Assembly (NCBI GenBank): GCA_025094145.1
Contig: JALLLS010000043.1
Span: forward strand, 124,001 to 188,000
Reading direction: 5' to 3'
Source: Spinellus fusiger
Taxonomy: Eukaryota; Mucoromycota; Mucoromycetes; Mucorales; Phycomycetaceae
DNA length: 64,000 nucleotides
Each line of letters opens with the position of its first letter. Position 1 is the first letter of the stretch. Below the pieces are notes generated by a model. It had not been told where the DNA came from and made no database searches. It saw only the letters and a list, made by a program, of their open reading frames with translations. This document shows, in pieces, positions 22,801-35,529 of the stretch. The position numbers and the translations under genes are program-made.

Positions 22801-23070
22801 TTCGGCTTTGAAGGCATACTTTTAAACTGTTTTCTAAACTCTTGGACTTAATAATAACTTTAATTTTATATTCTCGGCTGAATATTTCATAGGAAGATTG
22901 TATTTCTGTTTCGGAATAAAGACACAAAGCAAAAAGCGCCTTAAAGACTGTGCTTGAAATATATATTTTTTTTAATATTTTTTTTAATTTTTAATTTTTA
23001 ATATTATTACTGAAAAATCACTTTTTAAGAAGGGTGAATCCGGCCATTTGATTGGTTGATGGATAATGCA
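19803..23070. other. Gene-free stretch with simple repeats
   Basis: No reading frame here looks coding. It holds an ATAA/ATGA tetranucleotide run (20338-20398), a 10-bp-periodic GCGTC cluster (20653-20687), GATA-rich repeats (20917-20945), an ATT run (21690-21722) and several A/T-rich tracts (22961-23010). I see nothing else I can name. Confidence 0.55.
20653..20687 (+). promoter_or_regulatory. Four RCGTC motifs at exact 10-bp spacing
   Basis: GCGTC, GCGTC, GCGTC and ACGTC begin at 20653, 20663, 20673 and 20683, one DNA helical turn apart, and a GACGC in the opposite sense follows near 20706. This is the pattern of a multi-copy protein binding site, but no gene lies close by. Confidence 0.35.
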
Positions 23071-24391
23071 CAGTAACCCTCATTGAATTTGTTTAATATA
23101 TTTGTTGGGAAGCATGGGGATAAAAGGGAAAGAAGAGACTTATATCTATTGTATGAATCACCTTTTTTCTTTATAGATATTGACAAGTCAACACATTATT
23201 TCAAATGGATATTCAGAATATTACATTTGTGGGGAATAGGACAAGACAAAAGATGAAAGATGATAGGGCATTTATTGCCAGTTTATGGCTGGATTAAGGT
23301 TGGCTGTGATTGAGAGGAAAGTGCCTATAGTTTAAAGTAGTGTTAGAAACATCAAAGAGTGTAGATCACTATTGCATTTATAGAGTCATGGAAACCCCTA
23401 AAAAGTGAATGGGGTGGATTTAAGACACCTGGAAAGATGTTATTAGAAAGGATCCATTTGCCTCATACAATCAACTGACATTGGGAATATTGAAGTTTGA
23501 AGTGGATGTATGTAGAAGCGGTATGATCAGCTACTGTAATCAGTTAGAGTATATATCCTTTTTTGTAGACCACAAGCTAGCTTTAACTGAAAAACACACA
23601 AAGAGAAACAGTTTTGTTGGGCTAAGGAACATGCCAGTTGGACAAGTGATTAGTAGAGAGGTATCATTTAGTCTGATGAGTCAACATACATTATGAAAAA
23701 GAGCAATAGAGATGCCTGTGTCATTAAAATAGTTAGAGAAAGATACAGTTATAACCCTATTGCTCCAACAATGTAGTTTGTTGGGGATGGTGTGATGCTT
23801 TAGAGCTGCCATTAGGCTAATGGATTTGGCTCATTAGTCTTTGTTGATGGCACTGTAAACCAAGACGAATACATCAGAATTTTGGCTGTTGAGTTCCATC
23901 CTTGGTTTATGGAATTGTATCATAAAGATAATAGAGAGTTTCTGTTACAATAAAAGGGTGCTAGCTGTCATACTGGGGCCTATGCTAGATGGTGAAAAGA
24001 AATACATCAAATTAGGGTTCTTTGATTACTAGCCTACACAAAGTCCTGAATTAAGCTCAATTGAACACATCTGGTGGGCCTTGGAAAGACGAATTGCAGA
24101 GAAAAAGAGTAGCTATTACCAATGTAGAATGTTGGTGTTGAACTTGCATAACAATAAATTCAAAGTATGACAGATAGATAGCAGGCTGTAACTGATGCCA
24201 AAGGAGGCCATACAAAATACTAATTCCTATTATTTTGTCTATTTTAGATAATTAAAGATATTGAGCTTTGATATGCTTACGTTTGAATGTATTTGATCAA
24301 ATGTTGAGTGTTTTATTTGATGTTGAACATGAGTTTTCATTTTGCCCTAATATTCATATTCAAAAGTATTCAATTCAATTGGGTGTGGCTG
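23071..24391 (+). mobile_element. Full-length, decayed Tc1-like element (copy 1)
   Basis: The left end CAGTAACCCTCATTGAATTT and the complement of the right end (CAGCCACACCCAATTGAATT) form diverged terminal inverted repeats; the size, 1,321 bp, is normal for Tc1. Translations show NQDEYIRILAVEFHPWFME (23860-23910) and EFLLQ followed by GASCHTG (23937-23975), matching the D-x-D region of Tc1 transposases, with stops throughout. The element at 33965-34924 is a relative with an internal deletion. Confidence 0.75.
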
Positions 24392-24996
24392 CATTCACAC
24401 TTTCTTGAACAAGTATGTTAATCCTCATCATATACCCAATAACCTTTTTTGGGTGAACTATCTTCAAAATAAATATACAAACTGTTATGGATATGGCCAT
24501 GAGCTACATACTTTTTCTTTCTACAGGACAGTTAGGTTTGAATATAAATGTGTTCATTCAATGACCAAAAATGTCAAGATAAGCACAATAAAACACTACT
24601 GCTTCAGATTAATGTACATAAATGACTCCAATCACTTGCATTTATTTGGCAAGCCCTTTCATTAGTATAGAGTATATGCTAACATTGAGCAAGATTGTCT
24701 GAATTTCATACAGCATAAAAAAGAACAAGGTGGATTGTACATTAACTAATCAAATTATTTTTGGACCTAAGAAGCCATTGTTGACATTATCACATCAATG
24801 GGTGATAAATATTAAATAGTATTATTCAATGTTATTAAGGGCTATCTATCTTCTCTGAACTAAGAATGCTACACAGTCCACAAGATACCAATAAAACAAA
24901 GTAAATACAATATGCTTATAGAATCAACCTAGGGTTTTTACATGCGTTTGCTTTTTATAGGAGACTGATGAAGAGCCTGTAGCAAGTTATTCAGGC

Positions 24997-25496
24997 GTGA
25001 ATCCTACCAGAAGAATGACAATAAAAGGAAAAGGCATGTGGAGGATGTTGAAGGAAGAAGGATTCAAACTCTATCTTATCAATGAATTCAAAATATCGAG
25101 TCTGTGTCCTGAGTGCAGGTTCTCACCTTTGGAAACATTTAAACATGTCAAGAACTCCAGGCCCTATCAACGAACAAAAATACTTCAAGTTAAATGCCAT
25201 TTCTTCTTAATTTTATATCAAAAAAGAAACTCATCTTTCTCCTTTCAAATAGATATTCAAACCAAAATTGTATAAAAGACAAGAGATTGAGGCTTTGGAA
25301 TTGTGATATTGCTGCTATATTGAACTTTAGACATGGTCTAATGTCTCCAAGGGAAAATGGTACCCACCCATAGCACTCTTGTAGATGTAACAAAGGAAAG
25401 TATGATTCCAAAGATACACCTAGAACCAAGAAAAGGTCCAAGCTTTCTGGTTTATTCTTCTCCTCCTCAGTTGTCGCTGGAGCCTCGGTTGACTAA
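24997..25496 (+). pseudogene. Fanzor/TnpB-like nuclease C-terminal remnant, copy 1
   Basis: The plus strand encodes KGKGMWRMLKEEGFKLYLIN-EFKISSLCPEC (25023-25119), then after a disrupted stretch CSNQNC...RLRLWNCDIAAILNF (25255-25330) and a Lys/Ser-rich tail ending GASVD (stop 25494-25496). The order is Glu of a RuvC-II-like NEF motif, a CPEC and NQNC zinc-ribbon pair, and a WNxDxAAxLNF RuvC-III-like motif. This is the C-terminal layout of TnpB-type nucleases and their eukaryotic Fanzor relatives. Stops at 25273 and 25360 make it dead, and the usual Arg of WNRD is Cys here. No N-terminal domain was recognised upstream. The assignment relies on family recall. Confidence 0.6.
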
Positions 25497-26489
25497 CTGG
25501 TGGAAGCCCATGGTACAGGTAAACTATCTAAAAACATAATGAAGTGTATCTTATTCGATTTTTTCATGCAAAAAGACTTATAATGTCTAGTATACACTTA
25601 CTGCCATTGTCATTAGTTACATATACTTATGCTTTATTTAACTCGAATTTTACTAAAGACATGTTCAATACCTCATTTTATAGAGTATCTCTAGAACAAG
25701 ATGACTGTATAAGATATTGACATAAATAAGCATATGTCTGTGACTGAAGTGATAGCATCGTATAAAATAAAGGAAACCCTTCAATGAAAATAACATTTAT
25801 TCAGTGGTATGTGCAGTAGAGTTAGCTACTTCCTACATACACACACACAAAAGGAACAATCCCATTGCTGTCTCTGTAGACTGTAAACTTTAAACTGTAG
25901 ACTGAAAATCAGTTCTTTCATATCCTTGCCTATGAGCCCATGAACTATTGTCTCTGTGTTCCTGTCTTTGATGATATATCAATTGAAAAAAAAACAGTGC
26001 CGTGTCTTCAAATACATATGCTAAGCGCAACAGTTTTTCTTAAAGTATGTAAATGTATTGCTCTTCTGTAGAATACACTTCTCTTTGTTACTATTTATTA
26101 ACTATCAGACCTAGTTATCTTGAAATCATGGACAGCGAGTTGTCTATTCAGTTGATAAAATTAGCAAACAAATAAACGTAAACTCAGTACACCATTCTTT
26201 CTAGGATCTCAGTGCTGGCAGCTTGTCTTATCAAATAGGCACTCTTATTAATATTTATCCGTAGTTAAAGGGTATTTACAGTTGAAAGTTGTACCTTAAT
26301 CAAATTGATACGTCATTTAAGAGGCCTTTTACCGCAGACCATTCAAAGTCATAATAAAAAGGCAAGCAGATAGTATAAAGCATAGATGCTTTATCCAATA
26401 GTATTCATATACTATCTCAAAAATAATAGAATTGTGCCGTTATATTGGTGTAAATATATTATTATTTTCTAGTTAATATATTATTGCTA
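25497..26489. other. Gene-free stretch
   Basis: A/T-rich sequence with no coding-like frame, repeat or structural element I can identify. Confidence 0.5.
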
Positions 26490-26600
26490 CACACCTAAAG
26501 ATCTTTAGGATATAAAAGAAAATTGTCGAACTACAATTGTTTAAAAATGACAAATCGATTTGAAGAGCAAAAAAAGTGAAATGTATTCATGTTAGTTTTT
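26490..26600 (+). mobile_element. MITE fragment, left end only
   Basis: CTACACACC followed by AGATCTTTAGGATATAAAA and ACTACAATTGTTTAA matches the left 110 bases of the complete element at 45423-45710. The right end is missing. Confidence 0.65.
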
Positions 26601-26710
26601 AAACAATAAAAGCAGTAGATTTACCTGTAAATATCTGAATTCCGGAGGAAACCACTTTTGATGTCGTGATACGATATAATATGAATACAAATATCTATTC
26701 TTTTCTACAA

Positions 26711-27155
26711 AATGGAACTGGTCTTTAGTGACCCTTTAATCCCTCCTCTGCAATTGTATAGATATTCTTTGATGCATTCACATCCCTGTTCCAAACAATT
26801 CTAAAACCTTGGCAAGCGTGGATACTGTTGAAATTCACTAATACCTCGGTGAAGTTATTTGTAATATAAGTATGGCAGATCTTGAGAACAAAAAAGAAAA
26901 AAGAAAACTGTTAGAAGGCCTTTTCATATTGGTTGAAAGGTCAATCATGTTCACCCTCGATGTTCGGAACTCATCGACATCAACTAGAAGAATATCTCCA
27001 CCCTTTTCTCTCTTTTTTTTCAATGATTGATATAAAATTTTTGTCGAACCAACACAATGACCTTTAAACTTGAGAGCATCTTTTACCTTTATTCCTGTAC
27101 CATAAGCACGACTGGCAGCTTGGTAGGAGCGTACCCCAATCATTTTAGGTGCCAA
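26711..27155 (-). pseudogene. Fanzor/TnpB-like nuclease C-terminal remnant, second subfamily
   Basis: On the minus strand an open frame (27155-26838) reads MAPKMIGVRSYQAASRAYGT, then KVKDALKFKGHCVG...ILLVDVDEFRTSRV, where VDEFRTS resembles the RuvC-II motif just before the zinc ribbon. After a frameshifted stretch comes RIVWNRDVNASKNIYTIAEE (26801-26742), the canonical WNRDxNAxxNI RuvC-III motif of TnpB/Fanzor proteins. The zinc-ribbon cysteines are largely lost. It is clearly distinct in sequence from the fragments at 24997 and 35530. Confidence 0.65.
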
Positions 27156-28659
27156 TACCCATTTACAATAATAAAATAATAGTAAAAAATAATTAGTTCG
27201 AGATATACTAATGTACTCTCTATGTATGTCGTATTACCCTTGTACTAGCACCTTATTGCCTTTGCCTTTTTAACGGATTTACTGGGTTTATTATAGTAAA
27301 AGAATATACAATAGAAACTGACTAACATGTCAGACATAATAAACATACACAAACACTCACCAGATCACAACTGTTGGTTTATATGCCAAACAAAGACAAA
27401 CAAAATAAAGAGGGTAGAAGTTATGAAGAACAACAGACAGTGCAATTAGCAGGTATTAATATTCGAGCAGAAGATAACAAGACGAAATTTCACAAGTCAA
27501 TTGCTTAATCAGAACTACCAAAGTAATGCAGACTACAACAACATTCTAGAAAGAAAAGAATTCCTTAAAGAACAGTTGCCTAGTTACCCGTTGTGCTCAA
27601 ATCGTATGTTGTGTTCCTGTTCATGTACCCTCTTTGATTTCCCTAGACTGGCCTTTGTGCCAATGCTCTATTTTGTAGTCCCTGCTAGAGACCAAACAAC
27701 TACAGATTCATCTCTCTAGTGGTCTTGTTGATAACCTTAGTACTCTTTATTACAGAATAAAGGATATATTTTACAAAGTCACATAGTATGGATTTTGAGA
27801 CTACTTTTATATATATCTTTTTAAGCTATAAGGATCAAAACTATACGATAATAACATCTCATTAAATTCATAGTAAAAAAAGAAAGAAATAGCAAACTAG
27901 TATAAATATTGACTCAATAGTCATAATCACTTCAACAACTATCTCATTGTAACTGTTATTAACAATAGTGCTTAGTGAAAACAAGATATTATTTCTAATA
28001 CTGTCTTTTAGACCTAAGACAAATAGAGTATGAATTGTTTGACTTGATTGTAGGAAAGAAGAGGCTAAAGTGTAATACATCAGAATAGAGAAAGAAAAAC
28101 TATTATCTGTTTTGATAATCCCCTCCTTTTGTTATTTCCAACACTGTCTATACAACTTAATATTTAAGCACTTATTGAGATGAGCATAAATAAACAAGGC
28201 AATGTGCCATTATTAACAAAGAGAAACAATAGAAGGTGATAGACACTACCAAAGGCTTTTCTGGAGGTAAACGAGGTAAATAATGTCTTCATCTGGGCTT
28301 GAGCTCATTAAAACCCACAAGACATAGTACTGACTCTTCTTCTAATAAATGATATATGGCTTATTATTTTTATGACAAGGATTAAGTACAAGGTAAGTAT
28401 ACTATCTTTCTTGATTGAATTATTACTAATGCACTCTTTTCTGCTATTATATAAGTAAAGACTCTTCTCAAGTCAGTCCCAGGTGGTCTTTTCTTTCTTT
28501 TATACTGTCTAGGGTGTTTAGGGTATACTTCTGAGCATAGTTATTTACCCCCCAAAGATAAATCAAAAGGCTTTTAGAGTATAGATTCTATTGCTATGAA
28601 GGGAATGCACTTAGGCAATAGCTATAGTCATAATATAGTATTATCTATACTATTACAAT
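27156..28659. other. Gene-free stretch
   Basis: Several short frames occur on both strands but none looks like protein. No repeat copy from elsewhere in the window was noticed. Confidence 0.45.
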
Positions 28660-28860
28660 AAACAATTTTATTCATAAACAATATATCTTACTGATAATAC
28701 AATTTGGTATTGATGTATACTACAAAAAGAAATAATGATTTAAATACTTACAAACCTTTTGATTTTAAACACAGTTCCATAAAGGGGCAAAATATTTTCG
28801 GTCTCAAAAGGAAGAAAGTATCACCGCTTAAAGGCCAGAAAAATCTCCTGGTTTGTATAT
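28660..28860 (+). mobile_element. MITE fragment, right part
   Basis: From CATAAACAATATAT to AAATCTCCTGGTTTGTATAT this follows the right two thirds of the complete element at 45423-45710, including the CCTTTTGATTTTAAACAC core. The terminal repeat is mutated. Confidence 0.7.
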
Positions 28861-29485
28861 CAATAAAAAAAAAGAAGTGTAATTTTTAGAATATAAAAGT
28901 GTAACTCTCGAGGATACAGTAGTTTAATGCTTTTGTATGCTAGTATAGTTCTTTGTTACATTGACTAGTTTTTGCAATATCAATCTCTTCTTCTAAATGA
29001 CTATAAACAGATATGTAAGAGTGATTTCTGCTTTATTTTTCAAACTCTAGGCTAATAATACAGTTCTATTTGATAGATAAGAATGATTCTTGTCCATGAA
29101 TTGAAAGAGATACTTTGTGTGTGTATTTATATCAACTTACCCTGGAAAAAGTATCTGAGTAGTCCAAGGGTATAAAATAGAGTCATGGAAAATAGACTAC
29201 TCTTTTACTTGACACTTTTTGATTTATATATATATTTATTTATGTATTTATGTATTTATGTATTTATTTGTAAAGTCACTGGCCTCTGTTGACTGCCCTT
29301 TACCTATAGAACCGTCAGTCTAAAGCATAGAACAGCCAGTGAAGATGATGAACACCAGGAGACACTTGGTGAGATTCAGGAGGAGTTTATGATCTTCAAT
29401 CGTATAAAAAGGAAAAGGATATTTATTTCACTCTTTCAGCCATTAACAAGCTTTTCTATTTTTCTCCTTAACTCTTTTGAACTCA
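28861..29485. other. Gene-free stretch upstream of the SEC14-like gene
   Basis: Presumed promoter of the SEC14-like gene at its right end. It holds a short TATT/TATG run (29227-29268) and a TATAAAA at 29403, about 80 bases before the start codon. Confidence 0.4.
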
Positions 29486-30872
29486 ATGACTGCCTCCAAG
29501 ACACAAGAGCAACAGCAGAACGCAATAGAAGAACTTAGACAGGCATTAGAGAGCAAATCACAGTCAATGAAGGATGAGGTAGAAAATAACACTTTGTCTG
29601 GTATAACTTACTTGTATAGTATCTTGTCCAATTCCTTATTGCCCGTAGCTGGAGTGTAGTAAGTTCCTGGCCTTGTCAGCATAGACAGTCGGAGTAATGT
29701 CCTATCTCTTTTTATATATAAAAATATATATTTATCTCTTATAGTCTGCGGCAAAAGACCAAATAGAGAAAGCACTCGTATGGCGTGCAGAGAATAAAGT
29801 TGACCTTCATCCTGTAGCCACCAAAGAGAATGGACTTCCGTTGCTCTATGCTGTTCGTGGCTACACGTCTATTCCAGATGGCAATATAGAAGCAAAGAGT
29901 GGTTTATCAGAGTCTGTTCTAAGAATCTACAAATACATGGGCGGAAGCTCCTTGCATAAAACAGATAGAGATGGCTGTCCTCTGTACATAGAACAACTTG
30001 TAAGCAGAGTGGTTCCATGAAGAGATACGAATGACACCTCTCTAGGGTTATCATGAAGCCAAGAACATTGCTAAGCACACCACTGTAGAAGAAGTGTCCA
30101 ATTACCATATTGGCTGTAACGAGTTTCTTCATCGAGTGATTATGGACGAATGCTCCAAGTCTGCTGGCAAAACAATTAACCGAGAAACAGTGATCTTTGA
30201 TTGTACTGGCATGGGATGGCATCGTAGGTTCTACAGTAGAAGATGCTTGAGTATAGGCAGTCTAAACAAAAACAAAAACAAATCCTTCTCTATGGTGTTT
30301 TTTCTTCTACTACTAGAATTCCATATGCCTGCTCTCCAGTATCTACGGTCTATTTCAGACACGGACCAGAAATACTACCCAGAGACGCTGAACAGACTCT
30401 TCTTAGTCAACGCACCTTCTGCCTTTGTTATGGTGTGGAAGATAGTCAAGGCCTGGCTTGATCCTGGTGTGAGTAGAAGCACCTGTTTTGTGATAGGATG
30501 ACTCACACATACACACACACACATATATATATATAACAGACCATTGATAAGATACAAATCCTTGGCACGGACTACAAACAGCAGCTCCTCACATATGTAA
30601 CAGCCGAGAATCTGCCTACCTTCCTAGGGGGTGACTGTACCTGTTCACATATAGAGGGAGGGTGTGTACCATCTCAAGGTAAACCATGGATATCTACTCC
30701 TCTTGCTTAACTAACCATTCTTTATCTCTCAATGGCACTAGTCCTTAAGAATGTCCCACTGATACTACCTCAGCCCGACAACCACCAGGTGCCTACTGCC
30801 TATACTACAGATATTATGGAGCAGGCCACTCAACCCCAGGGCCAACAGTGGAGAGGACCTATGACCTCTTAG
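29486..30872 (+). CDS. SEC14-like CRAL-TRIO lipid-transfer protein
   Basis: Six exons (29486-29578, 29745-29999, 30046-30223, 30317-30468, 30540-30678, 30742-30872) give 315 residues, the usual length for Sec14 proteins. The CRAL-TRIO domain shows ETVIFDCTGMG (about 163-173), YLRSISDTDQKYYPETLNRL, LVNAPSAFVMVWKIVKAWLD and the LP-FLGG gate-region motif near residue 265 (ENLPTFLGGDC). Sec14 exchanges phosphatidylinositol and phosphatidylcholine between membranes and supports Golgi traffic. The N-terminal CRAL-TRIO_N helix bundle is short, and the usual heme/PC barcode residues were not checked. It ends 89 bp from the stop of the convergent RPP1 gene. Confidence 0.9.
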
Positions 30873-30961
30873 ACTAGACAATAAACATAGACAAAAGAAA
30901 GAAAGAGTGATTTCCAATAACAAGACACAGTAAATGTTATTTATTAGCTTGGACGTATGGT

Positions 30962-31422
30962 TTAATCGAAAAGACCTAGATACATAGAGAGAGAGTGTGT
31001 GTGAGTTGGGGTGTTATGGCAGCACAAATGATTCCTTACCGAAACCCATGTCATCGTCAGACTCTTCCTTCTCCTCAGCCTTCTCCTCAGCCTTCTCCTC
31101 GGAGGCAGCAGCACCACCAGCAGCACCACCGACAGAGGCAGCAGCACCACCAGCACCAGGAGCACCGACGTTCAACAAGAGAGCCTTGAGGTCCTGGCCA
31201 GCGAGAGCCTTGGCGTAGAGGGAGAACCAGATGGGCTCTACTTCAATACCGGCAGCCTTGACAAGAGTCTGGAGCTTGTCAGACTAGAAAAAGAAGAATA
31301 ACAAGCAGGTTAGCCCATCCGTTGCGTCGACCGGCAAGACACATTCTATTACTTACGGTGATCTCAATGTTATCATCCTGGAGGATGAGGGCAGCGTAGA
31401 CGACGGCAAGTTCAGCAGACAT
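30962..31422 (-). CDS. RPP1: 60S acidic ribosomal protein P1
   Basis: Three exons (31422-31357, 31283-31040, 30975-30962) code for 107 residues. It starts [17 protein letters not shown], has an alanine/glycine hinge, and ends in acidic EEKAEEK repeats and [11 protein letters not shown], the conserved tail by which stalk P-proteins recruit GTPase translation factors. The last exon is only 14 bases and supplies GLFD plus the stop, so correct splicing is needed for function. The acidic hinge is encoded by GCT-GAG-GAG-AAG repeats. Confidence 0.96.
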
Positions 31423-31612
31423 GCTATAATAGAATGAGGATGGGTCTATAGATGGATGAATAATTTCAATTACATACACGCAATGGATGGATACGAATAA
31501 AGGAGGGACCCTTGTGCCCTTGCTCTTGCTGCTCTATGTCTCCTTTCTGCACAGTCACGAATTGGACCGTATCGGATCGGAGAAGAGCTTCTTGCGTAGT
31601 TTAAATTATTTA

Positions 31613-33286
31613 TTAGTTTACAGTGGTTTGTCTTTGGTGATAGATGGTGCCATTCGCTAATATCTCTTCCATATCAACATCTTCCCTTCTTCTCTTCATC
31701 CGTGCCTTGATTTGCTGGCGTTCTCTTTCCAGCATAGTCAGGACTGTGAATTGCTCGTTGTGCTCCTGCTCCAATTCCATCGCCTTTAGCTTCTGCCAGC
31801 CCATGTGCTTTACACAGCGGCGCATCTGGCGGCAGACAGAATCACTTTCTGCCAATGTCTCCTTGTCCCATTCACTCTCTGGCCATGATAGCCTAGCATC
31901 GTATCCACACATGTCCTCTTCTCCTACTTCCAGAGTATTCAAAAAGATTGTCTTGCGTTCTACAATGCCTATCATTCGTCTTGCTCTTCTCTTTTCCTCC
32001 CTCACCCGTACCAGTCGCAGTCCATCGTCTCTGTCTGCAAATGAACTTAGCCTGCTCTTGGTGAGGTAGCTATGGCGATCAGACGTCGAGAGAGCGTCTC
32101 CTCCTCCTCCTTGTTGTTGTTGCTGTTTAGATTCTGCATAGGTAATACGTGACCTTGCTGCTTGTAAGCCACATGCATCTGAGCAATATTTTGAGAAATG
32201 GCCTCGTGTCCCTAAGCGTGAGGCCTTTATGCAGGTTGTATTTGCACAGGGAGACTTCCATGATGTCTTTCTGTCTGTGGCTATACAAAAGAGTCAGTCC
32301 CTAGTGTCATGGCAGGTATGCTCCTGGAGTCTACCTTTTGAACAGTCATTGCAGAAGTATTGACTGATGAATTCACTCTGCTTCTCACTAATGCCTATAC
32401 AATCTCCATGAAACCACTGATCGCACAAGTCACACTGAATCATAAATTGGGGTGAGTCGTAGGGCTTTCTACAGAAGCAATAGAGGGTGCTGTCGGAATT
32501 AGGAGTGTTTCTGACTCCGTTGGGATCCTGTCCATGGTCGGTCAACGCTGGGTCTATCTGCAGCTATTCAAAAGAAAAGGGAGAAAAGAAAAGAAAAGAA
32601 AAAAGAGCGTCAGTAGAAGCAAACGAAACAAGCCATGAACATAGGCCATGGAGCCCATTGTTACAAAAGACATATAAAAAGAAAGGAGAGTACAGAAATG
32701 CACCCTGTCTATAAAGTGATAAGAGACTTACTTCTTCCTGTAGTGTGGATTCTGATAGGACAAGACGCGTTTCTCGGTCCATACCATTCTCATATTTCCA
32801 TACCAAAGACGTCTCCTGGCTTGGTAGTTCTGGACTGGCAGTCTTGCCTTTTGTAATCCAGTGCTGTACCTTCTTTAGTGGTTTTTTCATTGTGTCTGGT
32901 GTGGTAGGTTGGACAGCCTTGACAATCTCTTCTATGGGGACACTGATGTCCAGGGGTTTTGACAGGACTCGTAATGGACGCTGATCTGCAGCGAGAGTTC
33001 GATCGGGTGTTTCTACTGGCTGCCATTTCAATACTGGGCAGCTCTGTGAGTCTTTTGTTAGACGTTTTCGAAGAGGAAGTCGCTTGGAGTTCCCTGTAGT
33101 GTCTGTCTTGGGGAGAGTTGAGCTGAGATCAGTGGATGAGTGGCACATCTTTTTATTGGGGTAGTCGTTGGATGGCTCAGGGTTGAGCATAGAAGTGATG
33201 TTCAAGGCAGCAGAGTTTCTTTTGAGCTCAGGAGATTGGACATCTTGGTGATGAGGGGGTGTTGGGTGGGTTGGAGGGAGAGACAT
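31613..33286 (-). CDS. SPP1: Spp1/CFP1-like PHD-finger subunit of COMPASS
   Basis: Three exons (33286-32732, 32563-32335, 32280-31613) give about 483 residues. The first 185 residues are low-complexity and basic. A PHD finger follows (about 207-255): YCFCRKPYDS, MIQCDLCDQWFHGDCIGI and YFCNDCSK supply the Cys4-His-Cys3 zinc ligands, and this type reads H3K4me3. Next comes a CFP1-type zinc region (SPCANTTCIKASRL, FSKYCSDACG), a Gln/Gly run, and a C-terminal part with MCGYDARLSW and KHMGWQKLKAMELEQE, as in Spp1/CXXC1. No CXXC domain is seen, as in yeast Spp1. The second acceptor could be six bases further in (32557). The start is the Met before LPPTHPTPP. Confidence 0.88.
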
Positions 33287-33964
33287 TTTACGGTTCAGTG
33301 ATAATACGTGTGGCTTTGGTAGTATCAAGTGGTAGTGGTGAGTAGTGGTGAGTAGTGGTAGTGGTAGTAATAATAGAACAGGTAAATAGAGGAAAAAAAA
33401 AAGAAAAATATAAAAGGCTTGCCTTGTATTTTCCCTTTGACTCCGCTCCCTTTTTGATACTTTCCTCCCATTTCCTAGCTCTTTTACTACTTCTACTTGG
33501 AATAAAGGAATAGTGTATGTTTGGAGAATGTTGGGTAGAGAAAGAATCCTCATTTTTTACTATTGCAGAGGGTGAAGAGAATAAGGGGAGGGATACATCT
33601 TATAAAGTACTACACAACCAGCAGTGTTTTGGTCGCCGTTATGAGTGCCAACTGGTAGCACTCTTTGCCGGGACTGTTGCTCTCAGGTCCATCGGAGAAC
33701 AAACTCATGTCTCTTCATTGGTATGAGAGAGAGTTCTCGGAGGGCTGTTTTTTAATTAATAATAATAGTTACAATAAACAGCAGGCGATAGTGATCGTAA
33801 AACAACAGCATAGCCACTCAAATACACCCCAAATCCACTCTATAAAGGGTTGGTAGGCAAAATACAAGTTGAAGAGATAAAAGAGAAAGCAGCTGTCCTA
33901 CTAAACTAGTGTAGGACAGAGCTGTGATAGTTCACTGATAAAATATGGCTGCATTTCTATAATA
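33287..33964. other. Gene-free stretch upstream of SPP1
   Basis: Presumed SPP1 promoter. It holds a GTAGTG/GAGTAG simple repeat (33325-33370) and little else recognisable. Confidence 0.4.
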
Positions 33965-34924
33965 CAGTCACGCCCAATTGAATTTAATACTTGCTTAAAT
34001 TTTAATAAAAAAAAAACTTGTTTTTGCATGAAACTCTTATTCTTTCTAAATAGTCAAGTCAACACACTATATCAGATAGATATTCAGAATATTACATTTG
34101 TGGAAAATAGGAAAAGATGGAAGATAGAAGATGATGGGGCATTTATTACTTGTTGAAGGCTGGATTAAAGTTGGATATGATTGTGAGTGTGATTGTAATA
34201 AAGTCTATAGTTTAGAATAGCATCAGGAATATCAAAGAGTGTAGATCACTATTACATTTGGAGAGTCATGGAAAACATGAAAATTGAATGAGAGAGACTT
34301 TGGACACCCGGAAAGGATCTATTTGCCTCACATAATCAACTGAAATTGGGAATATTGAAGATTCAGGCTGTTGTATGTAGAAACACCCTTATCAGCTACT
34401 GCAATCAGTCAATGTTTGTATCTTTTTATGTAGGTTACAAGCCACCCTTCACTGAAAAAATACAAGGAGAAACAGCTTTGGTGGATAGGTGGGCTGGCTG
34501 TCATACTGAAGCCTATGCTAGAGGGTGGAAAGGGATCAATAAAATTAGGGTTATTTGATTACTAGCCCACACAAAGTCCTGAATTAAGCTCAATTGAACA
34601 CATCTGGTGGGCCTTGGAAAGACGAATTGCAGAGAAAAAGAGTAGCTATTACCAATGTAGAATGCTGGTGTTGAACTTGCATAACAATAAATTCAAAGTA
34701 TGACAGATAGATAGCAGGCTGTAACTGATGCCAAAGGAGGCCATACAAAATACTAATTCCTATTATTTTGTCTATTTTAGATAATTAAAGATATTGAGCT
34801 TTGATATGCTTACGTTTGAATGTATTTGATCAAATGTTGAGTGTTTTATTTGATGTTGAACATGAGTTTTCATTTTGCCCTAATATTCATATTCAAAAGT
34901 ATTCAATTCAATTGGGTGTGGCTG
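33965..34924 (+). mobile_element. Tc1-like element (copy 2), internally deleted
   Basis: The left end CAGTCACGCCCAATTGAATT follows a TA (33963-33964), and the right end at 34924 is its inverted match. Compared with the element at 23071-24391 about 330 bases are missing near 34480. Its left two thirds are about 80% alike to copy 1 by eye, but from about 34560 the two are nearly identical. No usable transposase remains. Confidence 0.75.
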
Positions 34925-35529
34925 CATTCACACTTTCTTGAACAAGTATGTTAATCCTCATCATATACCCAATAACCTTTTTTGGGTGAACTATCTTCAA
35001 AATAAATATACAAACTGTTATGGATATGGCCATGAGCTACATACTTTTTCTTTCTACAGGACAGTTAGGTTTGAATATAAATGTGTTCATTCAATGACCA
35101 AAAATGTCAAGATAAGCACAATAAAACACTACTGCTTCAGATTAATGTACATAAATGACTCCAATCACTTGCATTTATTTGGCAAGCCCTTTCATTAGTA
35201 TAGAGTATATGCTAACATTGAGCAAGATTGTCTGAATTTCATACAGCATAAAAAAGAACAAGGTGGATTGTACATTAACTAATCAAATTATTTTTGGACC
35301 TAAGAAGCCATTGTTGACATTATCACATCAATGGGTGATAAATATTAAATAGTATTATTCAATGTTATTAAGGGCTATCTATCTTCTCTGAACTAAGAAT
35401 GCTACACAGTCCACAAGATACCAATAAAACAAAGTAAATACAATATGCTTATAGAATCAACCTAGGGTTTTTACATGCGTTTGCTTTTTATAGGAGACTG
35501 ATGAAGAGCCTGTAGCAAGTTATTCAGGC